The notes beneath the pieces are model-generated. The model did no database searches and had not been told where the DNA came from. It saw only the letters and a list, made by a program, of their open reading frames with translations. Positions 13,134 to 19,388 of a stretch of 19,388 nucleotides of DNA are shown piece after piece. The stretch is from Clostridiales bacterium. GTDB taxonomy: Bacteria > Bacillota > Clostridia > Oscillospirales > Oscillospiraceae. Location of the stretch: positions 1-19,388 of the forward strand of contig JAHZEF010000009.1 in assembly GCA_019422005.1 (NCBI GenBank), given 5' to 3'. Each line of letters starts with the position of its first letter. The stretch's first letter is position 1. The translations under genes and the position numbers were made by a program.

Positions 13134-14600
13134 ATGGACGAATTGAAACAAACACCTGAACAAGAATTTCCGGACGCGACGCAGGCCGCCGGGGAATCCG
13201 GCTGCTGCGGCGGCTGTGCCGGCGCGTGCCCCTGCGCCCGCCCGGAGGAGGCAGAGGCGCAGCCGGCTGCGGAGCTGCCGTCCGGCGGGGACGGGCCCGC
13301 CCGGCCGGAGACGGTCAGCGTCGTGGATATCCACTTCCGCAGCGGCGGAAAGGTCTACTTCTTTGATCCGGGCGAGCTGTGCCTCAAGCCCGGCGACCAC
13401 GTCATTATCGACACGGCCCGCGGCGCCGAGTACGGCATCTGCGCCAGCGGCTGCCATCCGGTCCCCTTCTCCGACATTGTGGCGCCCCTGCGCAAGGTCC
13501 TGCGCATCGCCACGGAGCAGGATGAAAAAATCGCCTCCGACAACCGGGAAAAGGAAAAGCGCGCCTATGAGGTCTGCCTGCAGAAGATCCGCGAGCACAA
13601 GCTGGACATGCAGCTGGTCTCCGCCGAGTGCGCCTTTGACGGGAGCAAGATCCTGTTTTTCTTCACGGCGGACGGCCGTGTGGACTTCCGGGAGCTGGTC
13701 AAGAATCTGGCGTCCATCTTCCGCACCCGCATTGAGCTGCGGCAGATCGGCGTGCGGGACAAGGCCAAGATGGTGGGCGGCCTGGGCGTCTGCGGCCGTC
13801 CCTTCTGCTGCAGCCAGTTCCTGGACGATTTCCAGCCGGTGTCCATCAAAATGGCCAAGACGCAGAACCTGAGCCTGAATCCGACCAAAATTTCCGGCAC
13901 CTGCGGCCGGCTGATGTGCTGCCTGAAATATGAACAGGAAGCTTATGAGGATCTGCTGAAAGCTGCGCCCAAGCAGGATTCCTTCGTGGATACGCCGGAG
14001 GGCCGCGGAACTGTCTGCGACGTCAATCTGCTGCGGCAGACCGTAAAGGTCCGCATGGAGGATCATCCGGAGACCATCCACGCGTTCCGCACCTCTGAAA
14101 TTGCCATTCTGCGCAACGGCAAGGCGAAGAAAACCGACCCTCCCATCCCCAGGGAACTGGCGCCGATTTCCGGCCAGCCCCGTGCCGCGCGCCGGCCGGA
14201 GCCCGCCGCGCCGTCCGAGGATACCATGCCGCTGGTCTTCCGCAAGCTGGACGAATATGCGTCTGAGCCCGCCGCAGGCCGCCCGGCCGCCGAACCGGCT
14301 TCCGCCGCGGCGGAGGAGGGCGGGCCGCAGTCCAGGCGGCGTTCCCGCCGCAGACGGCGCCCGTCCGGCGCAAAGACGGGGGACGCCTCCGCGCCGCCGT
14401 CCCAGGCGCCGCAGCAGGAGCGTCCCCGCCAGGAAGGGAAGCCGCGGCAGCAGGAGCGCAAGCCCCGTCCTCAGAATCCGGAGCATCCGGCGGCGCCGGC
14501 CGACGGTGCAGAGGCCAGGCCGCGTTCCAACCGCCGCCGCCGGAACCGTCATCCCAGGAATCCCGGCAGCCCCCCTGCCGCACCGTCCGGGACGGAATAG
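13134..14600 (+). CDS. ricT: RicT/YaaT, PSP1-domain protein with long basic tail
   Basis: The central part (about residues 60-340) is a PSP1-domain protein: VSVVDIHFRSGGKVYFFDPG, KPGDHVIIDTARGAEYG, RAYEVCLQKIREHKLDMQLV, then VGGLGVCGRPFCCSQFLDDFQPVSIKMAK and GTCGRLMCCLKYE, the conserved cysteines that bind iron-sulphur clusters in the B. subtilis RicAFT complex. That complex influences RNA processing by RNase Y, competence and sporulation. Two additions stand out: a cysteine-rich N-terminus with CCGGCAGACPCARP, and about 120 residues of C-terminal low-complexity Arg/Pro/Gln/Ala (SRRRSRRRRRPSG, SNRRRRNRH) that could bind RNA. B. subtilis RicT is about 275 residues; this one is 488. GGAG precedes the ATG. 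Confidence 0.92.
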   Translation: MDELKQTPEQEFPDATQAAGESGCCGGCAGACPCARPEEAEAQPAAELPSGGDGPARPETVSVVDIHFRSGGKVYFFDPGELCLKPGDHVIIDTARGAEYGICASGCHPVPFSDIVAPLRKVLRIATEQDEKIASDNREKEKRAYEVCLQKIREHKLDMQLVSAECAFDGSKILFFFTADGRVDFRELVKNLASIFRTRIELRQIGVRDKAKMVGGLGVCGRPFCCSQFLDDFQPVSIKMAKTQNLSLNPTKISGTCGRLMCCLKYEQEAYEDLLKAAPKQDSFVDTPEGRGTVCDVNLLRQTVKVRMEDHPETIHAFRTSEIAILRNGKAKKTDPPIPRELAPISGQPRAARRPEPAAPSEDTMPLVFRKLDEYASEPAAGRPAAEPASAAAEEGGPQSRRRSRRRRRPSGAKTGDASAPPSQAPQQERPRQEGKPRQQERKPRPQNPEHPAAPADGAEARPRSNRRRRNRHPRNPGSPPAAPSGTE

Positions 14601-14633
14601 GCTTTTCCGGATTCCCGGCAGCTTCACACGAAA

Positions 14634-14666
14634 AAGACGATATGCGCAGAATGCGCATATCGTCTT
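14634..14666. terminator. Terminator-like hairpin after ricT
   Basis: Perfect 15-bp arms (14634-14648, 14652-14666) with a GAA loop, preceded by AAAA and followed by CCGTTTG. It begins 33 bases after the ricT stop and is the best candidate terminator for holB-ricT. Confidence 0.65.
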
Positions 14667-14675
14667 CCGTTTGTC

Positions 14676-14904
14676 GAAAGGCCTTTCTGACAGGCGGCTT
14701 ATGATTTTGCAGCTTCAAAAAGCTGCAAAATCATGGTTTGCCTGCACGCGCAGGCGGTATTTTGTCCCCTGCACACACCGGCTGCTCTGGCGCAGCAGCC
14801 TGCCCGGGCTTTTGTGCAGCCTCAGCGGCGATATGCGCAGGGAGCGCATATCGCCGTTTCACGTCGCCGGCGGACGGCAGGCATCCCGGGCGTATAGCGC
14901 CTGC
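14676..14904. repeat. Array of further hairpins between convergent genes
   Basis: After the terminator-like stem come: GAAAGGCCTTTC 14676-14687; perfect 15-bp arms 14701-14715/14720-14734; GCCTGC 14740-14745/GCAGGC 14750-14755; nested stems 14769-14775/14813-14819 and 14780-14786/14794-14800; 12-bp arms 14827-14838/14844-14855; GCAGGC 14877-14882/GCCTGC 14899-14904. The first (14634) and the 14827 stems share the 10-base arm CGATATGCGC. No gene is seen in this 300-base interval between ricT and the exported-protein gene. Confidence 0.75.
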
Positions 14905-14913
14905 GGCCGCGGT

Positions 14914-15609
14914 TCAGTCCAGGCCTATGGCCTGATCCGGCTGCCGCTCCGTCAGCTCCACGGTGCGGGTGTCCCCTTCCGGGCCTGTCAGCGTATAGGT
15001 GCCCGGCAGCAGGCCGGCAAACACCGCCTGCCCGGCGCCGTCACCGGCAGGCTGCAGCGTCCGGCTCTCCACATAGCCGTCGCCGGCCAGCGTGTACTCC
15101 AGCGGTTCGCCGGCGGTGCGGAGCACCCGCAGCGTGCACCGGGTCCGGTCGTCCAGGTGGAGAATTTCCCCGTCGCTCCACCCGTTTCCCGTGACATTGG
15201 TCACGGAAGCGTTTTCCTCCAGATAAAATGTGACCGCCATGCCGTCCATCGCCGTCAGGGTATAGGTCCGGCCCGGCAGGATTTCCAGCACATATTCCCT
15301 CTGCCGGTTGGGCGCGGTCAGGCAGATGCGCGCGCCGTCCTCATCGGTGAGGATCAGTTTGCGGCCCACAGCCTCCGTCTCATCCCGAACGGTCATCTGC
15401 AGCGCGCCCTCCGGCGGCGTTTCCTGATCCGGCTCCGGCGGCGTTTCCGCCTCCGCCGCCTGCGGTTCCGTCTGCAGCAGCGCCGGCGCGCGCCCCCCAT
15501 TCCAGACAGGTTCCGTCCACCGCGGCTCCCCCGCGGCCGTATACCCCGCCAAAACCGTTATGGCGGCAGTGCACATAACCGCCGCCCACAGCAATCTTCC
15601 ATGCCTCAT
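14914..15609 (-). CDS. Exported protein of unknown function
   Basis: The 231-residue product starts MRHGRLLWAAVMCTAAITVLAGYTAAG, a Sec signal peptide or a signal anchor; there is no lipobox cysteine. A Glu/Pro-rich spacer (QAAEAETPPEPDQETPPEG) follows, then beta-rich sequence containing two similar units, LEILPGRTYTLTAMDGMAVTFYL and GLLPGTYTLTGPEGDTRTVELTE, the pattern of small SpaA/carboxypeptidase-regulatory-like beta sandwiches. No enzyme motif or LPxTG sorting signal is visible. GGAGG lies 10 bases before ATG 15609, a little far. It is divergent from the GH3 gene. I do not recognise the family; extracellular or envelope location is inferred. Confidence 0.72.
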   Translation of the reverse strand: MRHGRLLWAAVMCTAAITVLAGYTAAGEPRWTEPVWNGGRAPALLQTEPQAAEAETPPEPDQETPPEGALQMTVRDETEAVGRKLILTDEDGARICLTAPNRQREYVLEILPGRTYTLTAMDGMAVTFYLEENASVTNVTGNGWSDGEILHLDDRTRCTLRVLRTAGEPLEYTLAGDGYVESRTLQPAGDGAGQAVFAGLLPGTYTLTGPEGDTRTVELTERQPDQAIGLD

Positions 15610-15637
15610 CCGTCGAAATCCTCCTTTGTGCCCGGCC

Positions 15638-15722
15638 GGCGGCGCAGTCCCGTCCGTTCCGCGCCGCCGAATCGCCGGCTGTTCTTCCCCAGTATAGTCA
15701 GGATTCCCCGCACGTTTGCGGG
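15638..15722 (-). promoter_or_regulatory. Control region of the exported-protein gene
   Basis: TATACT (15691-15696 on the minus strand) is a good -10; the -35 position is poor and instead is covered by CCCGCA-CGTT-TGCGGG (15707-15722), which suggests an activator or repressor site. In the leader, GGCGGCGC 15638-15645 pairs with GCGCCGCC 15661-15668, a hairpin ahead of the ribosome site. Confidence 0.45.
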
Positions 15723-15769
15723 AATTCAGTCGGCACAAAAAAAATTGCGGCCGCAGCACGAAGTTCCGA

Positions 15770-15798
15770 TTGTGAAAAGGCTGGGTATGGAGTATAGT
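15770..15798 (+). promoter_or_regulatory. Promoter of the GH3-like gene
   Basis: TTGTGA (15770-15775), 17-base spacer, TATAGT (15793-15798). The predicted start near 15805 gives a short leader with AAGGAGGG before ATG 15838. Confidence 0.75.
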
Positions 15799-15837
15799 AA
15801 AAGCAGAAACAGATACCTTTTCAAAAGGAGGGTTCTT

Positions 15838-17973
15838 ATGGAATTGACCGTCCGTATGACCGAAAGCGCCATGGTCGCCCGCTCCGCCGCCGCCGGCAGC
15901 ATGGTGCTGCTGAAAAATGTCCGGCACGCACTGCCCCTGCTCCCGGAGAACGGCGAACCGCTGCCCATCGCCGTATTCGGCGCCGGCCAGATCCGCACCG
16001 CCCTGACCGCCGGCATACAGCCCTGGAGATCCATCAATGTACTGGACGGGCTCTGCGCTTCGGATTCTGTCGTCCCCGACGGGCTCCTGGCGCACAAGTA
16101 TCGCAGCTTTATCCTGAAAGCAGCCGATCCAGCCGCCGAAATCCCGATTCCCGAACTGGATATCGGCGCAGCGGCATCACGTGCCCGCGTGGCGGTAATC
16201 GTCGTCTCCCGCCCATACGACGGCTACGACTACCGCCTGCGCCCCCGGGAGATGGAACTGATCCAGGCAGTCTCCAAAGCCTTTGAGAGGACGGTGCTGG
16301 TGCTGAACGCGCCCGGCTATCTGGATATTGCGGAAGCCTCTCCTCTGGTGGCTTCCATTGTGTATATGGGCCTGGCCGGCCAGGAGGGCGGCGGCGCTCT
16401 GGCGGACCTTCTGACCGCCAGGGCCGTCTTCAGCGGCAAGCTGGCGGATACCTGGCCCGTCAGCCCCGAGCAGTTTGACAAGGCCGCGCAGCAGACGGAC
16501 CTCTACACCGGTTACCGTTACTATGACTCTTTTTCCAAGGACGTCCTCTATCCCTTCGGCTACGGCCTGAGCTACGGCAAGCCGCTGATCACCGCCTACT
16601 CGGTGGGGCTGGACGACGCCGTTGTCTCTGTGGAAGCCACCATTGAAAACGCCGGGGAGCTTTGGCCGGTCCGGGAAGTGCTGCAGGTCTATTACTCCGC
16701 GCCGGACGACGCCGTTTCCCGTCCCGTCTACGCGCTGGAATGTTTCGCCAAGACCGGGCTTCTGCAGCCCGGTGAATCGGAGACGCTGCGCCTGTCCTTT
16801 CCTGCGGCGGACATGGCCCGCTTCGACAGCCTGACCGCCACATGGCGTCTGGATCCCGGCTACTATGATATCCGCATCGGCACCCACTGCCGCAATACCA
16901 CCATCGCCGGCAGCATTTACGTGCCCAAAGCCATCGTCACGCTGGAAGTCAAAAACTGTATGGAGCGGCCCAGCGAAGCCATTCGTTCCCGCAGGGGCGC
17001 CAAACCGTTCACCTATCCCGGGGAAGCGGAGGAGCGCGCCGCCTCGCGGAAACACGCCATCCGTCTCTCCTCCCGCCAGGTTGCAGCCAGGCTCGTCCGG
17101 TACTCCAAAAAGTTTCCGGGCTGCCGCGGCGGCAGAGAGGGCATCCGTCTTGCCGACGTCTACGAAGGCCGCTATGACCTGCGTCAGCTGGTCGCCGTTA
17201 TGACCGACCACGACCTGCGCGCGCTGGTATGCAATTTCGGCTCCAGCCAGTCCGGCGTCCCCGGAGCCTGGGGCGCTTCCGCCGACCTGTGGGAGCCGTA
17301 CGGCATCCCCTCCGTCACAATCTGCAAAGGCTGTGACGGCGTGCGCGTCACACGCGATGTGAAGGACGAGGAGGGCGACGTGGTACGCCATCAGTATGCC
17401 ACCGCCTTCCCGGTCCCCAGCCTGCTGGCCTGTTCCTTCGACCGGGAGCTGCTGCACAGCGTCGGCAGCGCCGTGGGCCGCGAGCTGCGCGAATTCGGCG
17501 CAGATCTCTGGCTGTCCCCCTCGGCCACCGTACACCGCGACCCCCGGAGCAGCTGCTACCACGGCGCGTTCTCCGAAGACCCCGTGGCGGCGGGGCTCTG
17601 TGCAGCCTGGATGATCCAGGGCTGCCAGCAGCACGCCATGGCTGCGCTCCGCCATGTGGAGAGTACGGTGGAGGTCACGCTGACCGAGCGCACCCTGCGC
17701 GAATTTGAGCTTCTGGGATTTGAAATCGCGGTGGAGCTGGGACGTCCGAAGGCGCTGCTGGCGCCGTCCATTGCGGTCTGCGGCGAAGCCCTGAGCCTGG
17801 ACAACCGGATCCTTTCCGAGGTGCTCTACGACGAATGGGGATATGACGGCATGGCCTTTGCCGCCGGGGAGCTGTTTTCCCGCTTTCCCAGCCGCCCCAT
17901 GCTGGAGCTGGCGGCCCTGCGGACGCTGCGCATGATCCTGGACTCAGCCGCCTTCCGCAAAACCGTCCGTTAA
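15838..17973 (+). CDS. Domain-permuted GH3 protein, probably catalytically inactive
   Basis: The 711-residue protein has family 3 glycosidase domains in swapped order: the (alpha/beta)6 domain first (residues about 15-215), PFGYGLSYG near 241, a fibronectin III-like domain (about 250-330), then the TIM barrel (about 435-711). Such an order is known for some Ruminococcus and Butyrivibrio beta-glucosidases. The barrel keeps scaffold motifs (SPSATVHRDPRSSCYHGAFSEDP; RTLREFELLGFEIAVELG; SEVLYDEWGYDG), but key residues differ: the nucleophile segment VxTDW reads AFAAG (about 670), the substrate-binding ADGPSG reads CKGCDG (about 495), KHF reads RHV, and the acid/base SGEGAD reads PYDGYD. No signal peptide is seen, so it is cytosolic. 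AAGGAGGG supports ATG 15838. A sensing, binding or scaffolding role is possible; hydrolase activity is unlikely. Confidence 0.85.
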   Translation: MELTVRMTESAMVARSAAAGSMVLLKNVRHALPLLPENGEPLPIAVFGAGQIRTALTAGIQPWRSINVLDGLCASDSVVPDGLLAHKYRSFILKAADPAAEIPIPELDIGAAASRARVAVIVVSRPYDGYDYRLRPREMELIQAVSKAFERTVLVLNAPGYLDIAEASPLVASIVYMGLAGQEGGGALADLLTARAVFSGKLADTWPVSPEQFDKAAQQTDLYTGYRYYDSFSKDVLYPFGYGLSYGKPLITAYSVGLDDAVVSVEATIENAGELWPVREVLQVYYSAPDDAVSRPVYALECFAKTGLLQPGESETLRLSFPAADMARFDSLTATWRLDPGYYDIRIGTHCRNTTIAGSIYVPKAIVTLEVKNCMERPSEAIRSRRGAKPFTYPGEAEERAASRKHAIRLSSRQVAARLVRYSKKFPGCRGGREGIRLADVYEGRYDLRQLVAVMTDHDLRALVCNFGSSQSGVPGAWGASADLWEPYGIPSVTICKGCDGVRVTRDVKDEEGDVVRHQYATAFPVPSLLACSFDRELLHSVGSAVGRELREFGADLWLSPSATVHRDPRSSCYHGAFSEDPVAAGLCAAWMIQGCQQHAMAALRHVESTVEVTLTERTLREFELLGFEIAVELGRPKALLAPSIAVCGEALSLDNRILSEVLYDEWGYDGMAFAAGELFSRFPSRPMLELAALRTLRMILDSAAFRKTVR

Positions 17974-18003
17974 CACACCGGCCGCCGCCATTCACTGTCC
18001 AAT

Positions 18004-18028
18004 AGGCCGGCGGAGGATCCGCCGGCCT
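18004..18028 (+). terminator. Hairpin between the GH3-like and MATE genes
   Basis: Perfect 11-bp arms AGGCCGGCGGA/TCCGCCGGCCT with a 3-base loop, 31 bases after the GH3 stop and just ahead of the MATE ribosome site (GAGGAA). There is no T-tract, so it may only attenuate read-through into the MATE gene. No clear separate MATE promoter is visible. Confidence 0.5.
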
Positions 18029-18041
18029 GCGTGAGGAATTT

Positions 18042-19388
18042 ATGTTGGAAGATACTTTACCGCGGGCCGTTCCCATCTTCTCCCGCAGGGATCTGGTCCG
18101 GCTGATCTGGCCGCTGATCATCGAACAGGCGCTGGCCATCACCGTCGGCCTGGCCGATTCCATGATGGTCGCATCTGTGGGGGAGTCGGCCGTGTCCGGC
18201 GTATCCCTGGTGGATATGATCAGCGTGCTGCTGATCAACGTCTTTGCCGCGCTGGCCACCGGCGGCGCCGTGGTTACCAGCCAGTTCATCGGCGCCCGGG
18301 ACTGGAAAACGGCCCGCCGCTCCACGGATCAGCTGGTGCTGGTGACGGCCGCGCTGTCCCTGCTGATCACCGTCCTGATTCTGGGCTTCCGCACTTCCAT
18401 GCTGCGCCTGTTTTTCGGCAAAGTGGAGCCGGACGTCATGGAAAACTGTCTGACCTATGTGGTGATCACAGCCCCGTCCTATCCCTTCATCGCGCTCTAT
18501 AATTCCGCAGCCGCCATTTTCCGCGCACAGGGCAACTCCAGGCTGAGCATGCAGGTCAGCCTGCTGATGAACGCCATCAATCTGGGCGGCAACGCCATTC
18601 TGATCTATGCCGTCGGCATGGGCGTCGCCGGCGTGGCCATTCCGACGCTGGTCTCCCGCATCGTGGCCGCCGCCGTCATGCTGGCGCTGCTGTGCCGGAA
18701 GGATCAGCCCATCCGCCTGGGGCCGGTCCGCGGCATGCGCCCGGACCGCCGGCTGATTTTCCGGATTTTGACCATCGGCATCCCCAACGCCGTGGAGAAC
18801 GGAATGTTCCAGTTCGGGAAGATCATCGTGGTCGGCATGATCTCCGGCTTCGGAACCGCGCAAATCACCGCCAACGCCATGTCCAATAACATCAGCGCCC
18901 TCTCAATCCTGATGGGGCAGGCCATGAGCCTGGCGATCGTCACGGTAGTGGGCCAATGTGTCGGCGCGCAGGACCTTCGGCAGGCGCGGGGATATGCGCT
19001 GACGCTCACCGGCGCCGGCGCCCTTATGCTCACTGCCACCAGCGGCCTGGTGATGCTTCTGCTGCCGCTGATCATCCGCCTCTATCACGCCTCTCCGGAG
19101 ACTACCGGCTATATCCGGCAGGTGATTACGCTCAACTGCATTGCCGTACCGCTGTTCTGGGCTCCGAGCTTTATTCTGCCCGGCGCCCTGCGGGCCGCCA
19201 ATGACGTCCGCTTTACCTCGGCCGCTGCGGTATTCTCCATGTGGGTGTTCCGGGTCGGCTTCAGCTATCTTCTCGGCGTCCGGCTGGGCTGGGGCGTCGT
19301 CGGCGTATGGGCCGCCATGTTTCTGGACTGGATCATCCGCGATCTGTTTTACCTGCCGCGCTTCCTTTCCGGCGCGTGGAAGCGGTAT
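18042..19388 (+). CDS. MATE family efflux transporter, cut by the window end
   Basis: 449 codons are visible and the frame is still open at the last base, so the C-terminus is missing. About ten to twelve hydrophobic segments can be followed, beginning LVRLIWPLIIEQALAITVGLADSMMVASVGESAVSGVSLVD, the typical MATE N-terminal repeat (P in helix 1, ADxxMV, GE.A.SGVSL). IGIPNAVENGMFQFGKIIVV, AMSLAIVTVVGQCVGAQD and the matching region repeat the pattern in the second half, as expected of the two-fold pseudo-symmetric family. The family exports cationic drugs or other compounds using Na+ or H+ gradients; the substrate here is unknown. GAGGAA precedes ATG 18042. It could be cotranscribed with the GH3-like gene. 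Confidence 0.92.
   Translation, partial: MLEDTLPRAVPIFSRRDLVRLIWPLIIEQALAITVGLADSMMVASVGESAVSGVSLVDMISVLLINVFAALATGGAVVTSQFIGARDWKTARRSTDQLVLVTAALSLLITVLILGFRTSMLRLFFGKVEPDVMENCLTYVVITAPSYPFIALYNSAAAIFRAQGNSRLSMQVSLLMNAINLGGNAILIYAVGMGVAGVAIPTLVSRIVAAAVMLALLCRKDQPIRLGPVRGMRPDRRLIFRILTIGIPNAVENGMFQFGKIIVVGMISGFGTAQITANAMSNNISALSILMGQAMSLAIVTVVGQCVGAQDLRQARGYALTLTGAGALMLTATSGLVMLLLPLIIRLYHASPETTGYIRQVITLNCIAVPLFWAPSFILPGALRAANDVRFTSAAAVFSMWVFRVGFSYLLGVRLGWGVVGVWAAMFLDWIIRDLFYLPRFLSGAWKRY

Noticed and set aside
12507..14627. Long minus-strand open frame (about 700 codons) opposite holB and ricT
   Set aside because: Composition is Gly/Arg/Ala/Leu-rich without motifs, and both plus-strand genes are firmly identified. 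It is a mirror of the codon bias.
15816..15832. CCTTTTCAAAAGG overlapping the ribosome site of the GH3-like gene
   Set aside because: With a realistic loop only about four pairs form, too weak to be confident of translational control.
14101..15837. Open frame continuous with the GH3-like gene for over 570 codons upstream, overlapping ricT
   Set aside because: The upstream part translates to Arg/Pro/Ser-rich filler, crosses ricT in another frame and the hairpin array, while a good promoter and AAGGAGGG sit directly before 15838. It is an effect of high GC content, not a fusion.
16177..17655. Minus-strand open frame of about 490 codons opposite the GH3-like gene
   Set aside because: Same bias effect; no ribosome site, no recognisable motif, and the plus-strand gene has clear family signatures.
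1..19388. CRISPR arrays, tRNA or rRNA genes, insertion sequences, phage genes
   Set aside because: No regularly spaced direct repeats, no transposase or integrase reading, and no recognisable tRNA or rRNA segment was seen on either strand.

Overview
The window looks like chromosome from a high-GC anaerobic Firmicute of the class Clostridia, probably in or near the Oscillospiraceae; genus cannot be told from sequence alone. The reasons are: promoters of the sigma-A type (TTGACA/TATAAT), strong AGGAGG ribosome sites, the holB-ricT (yaaT) gene pair typical of Firmicutes, a TPP riboswitch in front of a ThiT-type ECF transporter, a Clostridia-type molybdopterin-binding protein, and a glycoside hydrolase family 3 protein with swapped domain order.

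Region by region. 1-1438: no convincing gene before 481, then an AT-richer lipoprotein gene (481-978) whose 3' continuation appears broken by frameshifts (to about 1178), followed by an apparently empty leader. 1439-2591: a small P-loop kinase on the plus strand converges on thiT; a symmetric hairpin lies between them. thiT is read from a consensus promoter through a TPP riboswitch. 2821-4949 (minus): mnmA, then an acyl-carrier-protein-like gene and a stand-alone GlmU-type nucleotidyltransferase. 5211-5438: an unrecognised 75-residue protein. 5562-11776 (minus): a compact molybdenum locus read moaA-moaC-MOSC-moeA-like-modA-modB-modC-mogA, joining synthesis of the molybdenum cofactor to molybdate import. 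12126-14600 (plus): holB and ricT. 14914-15609 (minus): an exported protein of unknown role, divergent from a permuted GH3 protein (15838-17973), which is followed by a MATE transporter cut by the window end.

How the genes work together. ModABC imports molybdate; MoaA and MoaC make cyclic pyranopterin monophosphate; MogA adenylates molybdopterin; the MoeA-like and MOSC proteins probably act in molybdate insertion or later handling. No moaE or moaD is in the window. The modA and moaA promoter regions share a 10-base motif, which suggests common control.

Most notable observations: the ACP-like protein has Ala where the phosphopantetheine-bearing Ser should be; the GH3 protein has lost the nucleophile Asp and other active-site residues, so it is probably a pseudoenzyme; and blocks of consecutive perfect hairpins lie on both sides of the holB-ricT unit. 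All identifications are from reading motifs; no database search was run.
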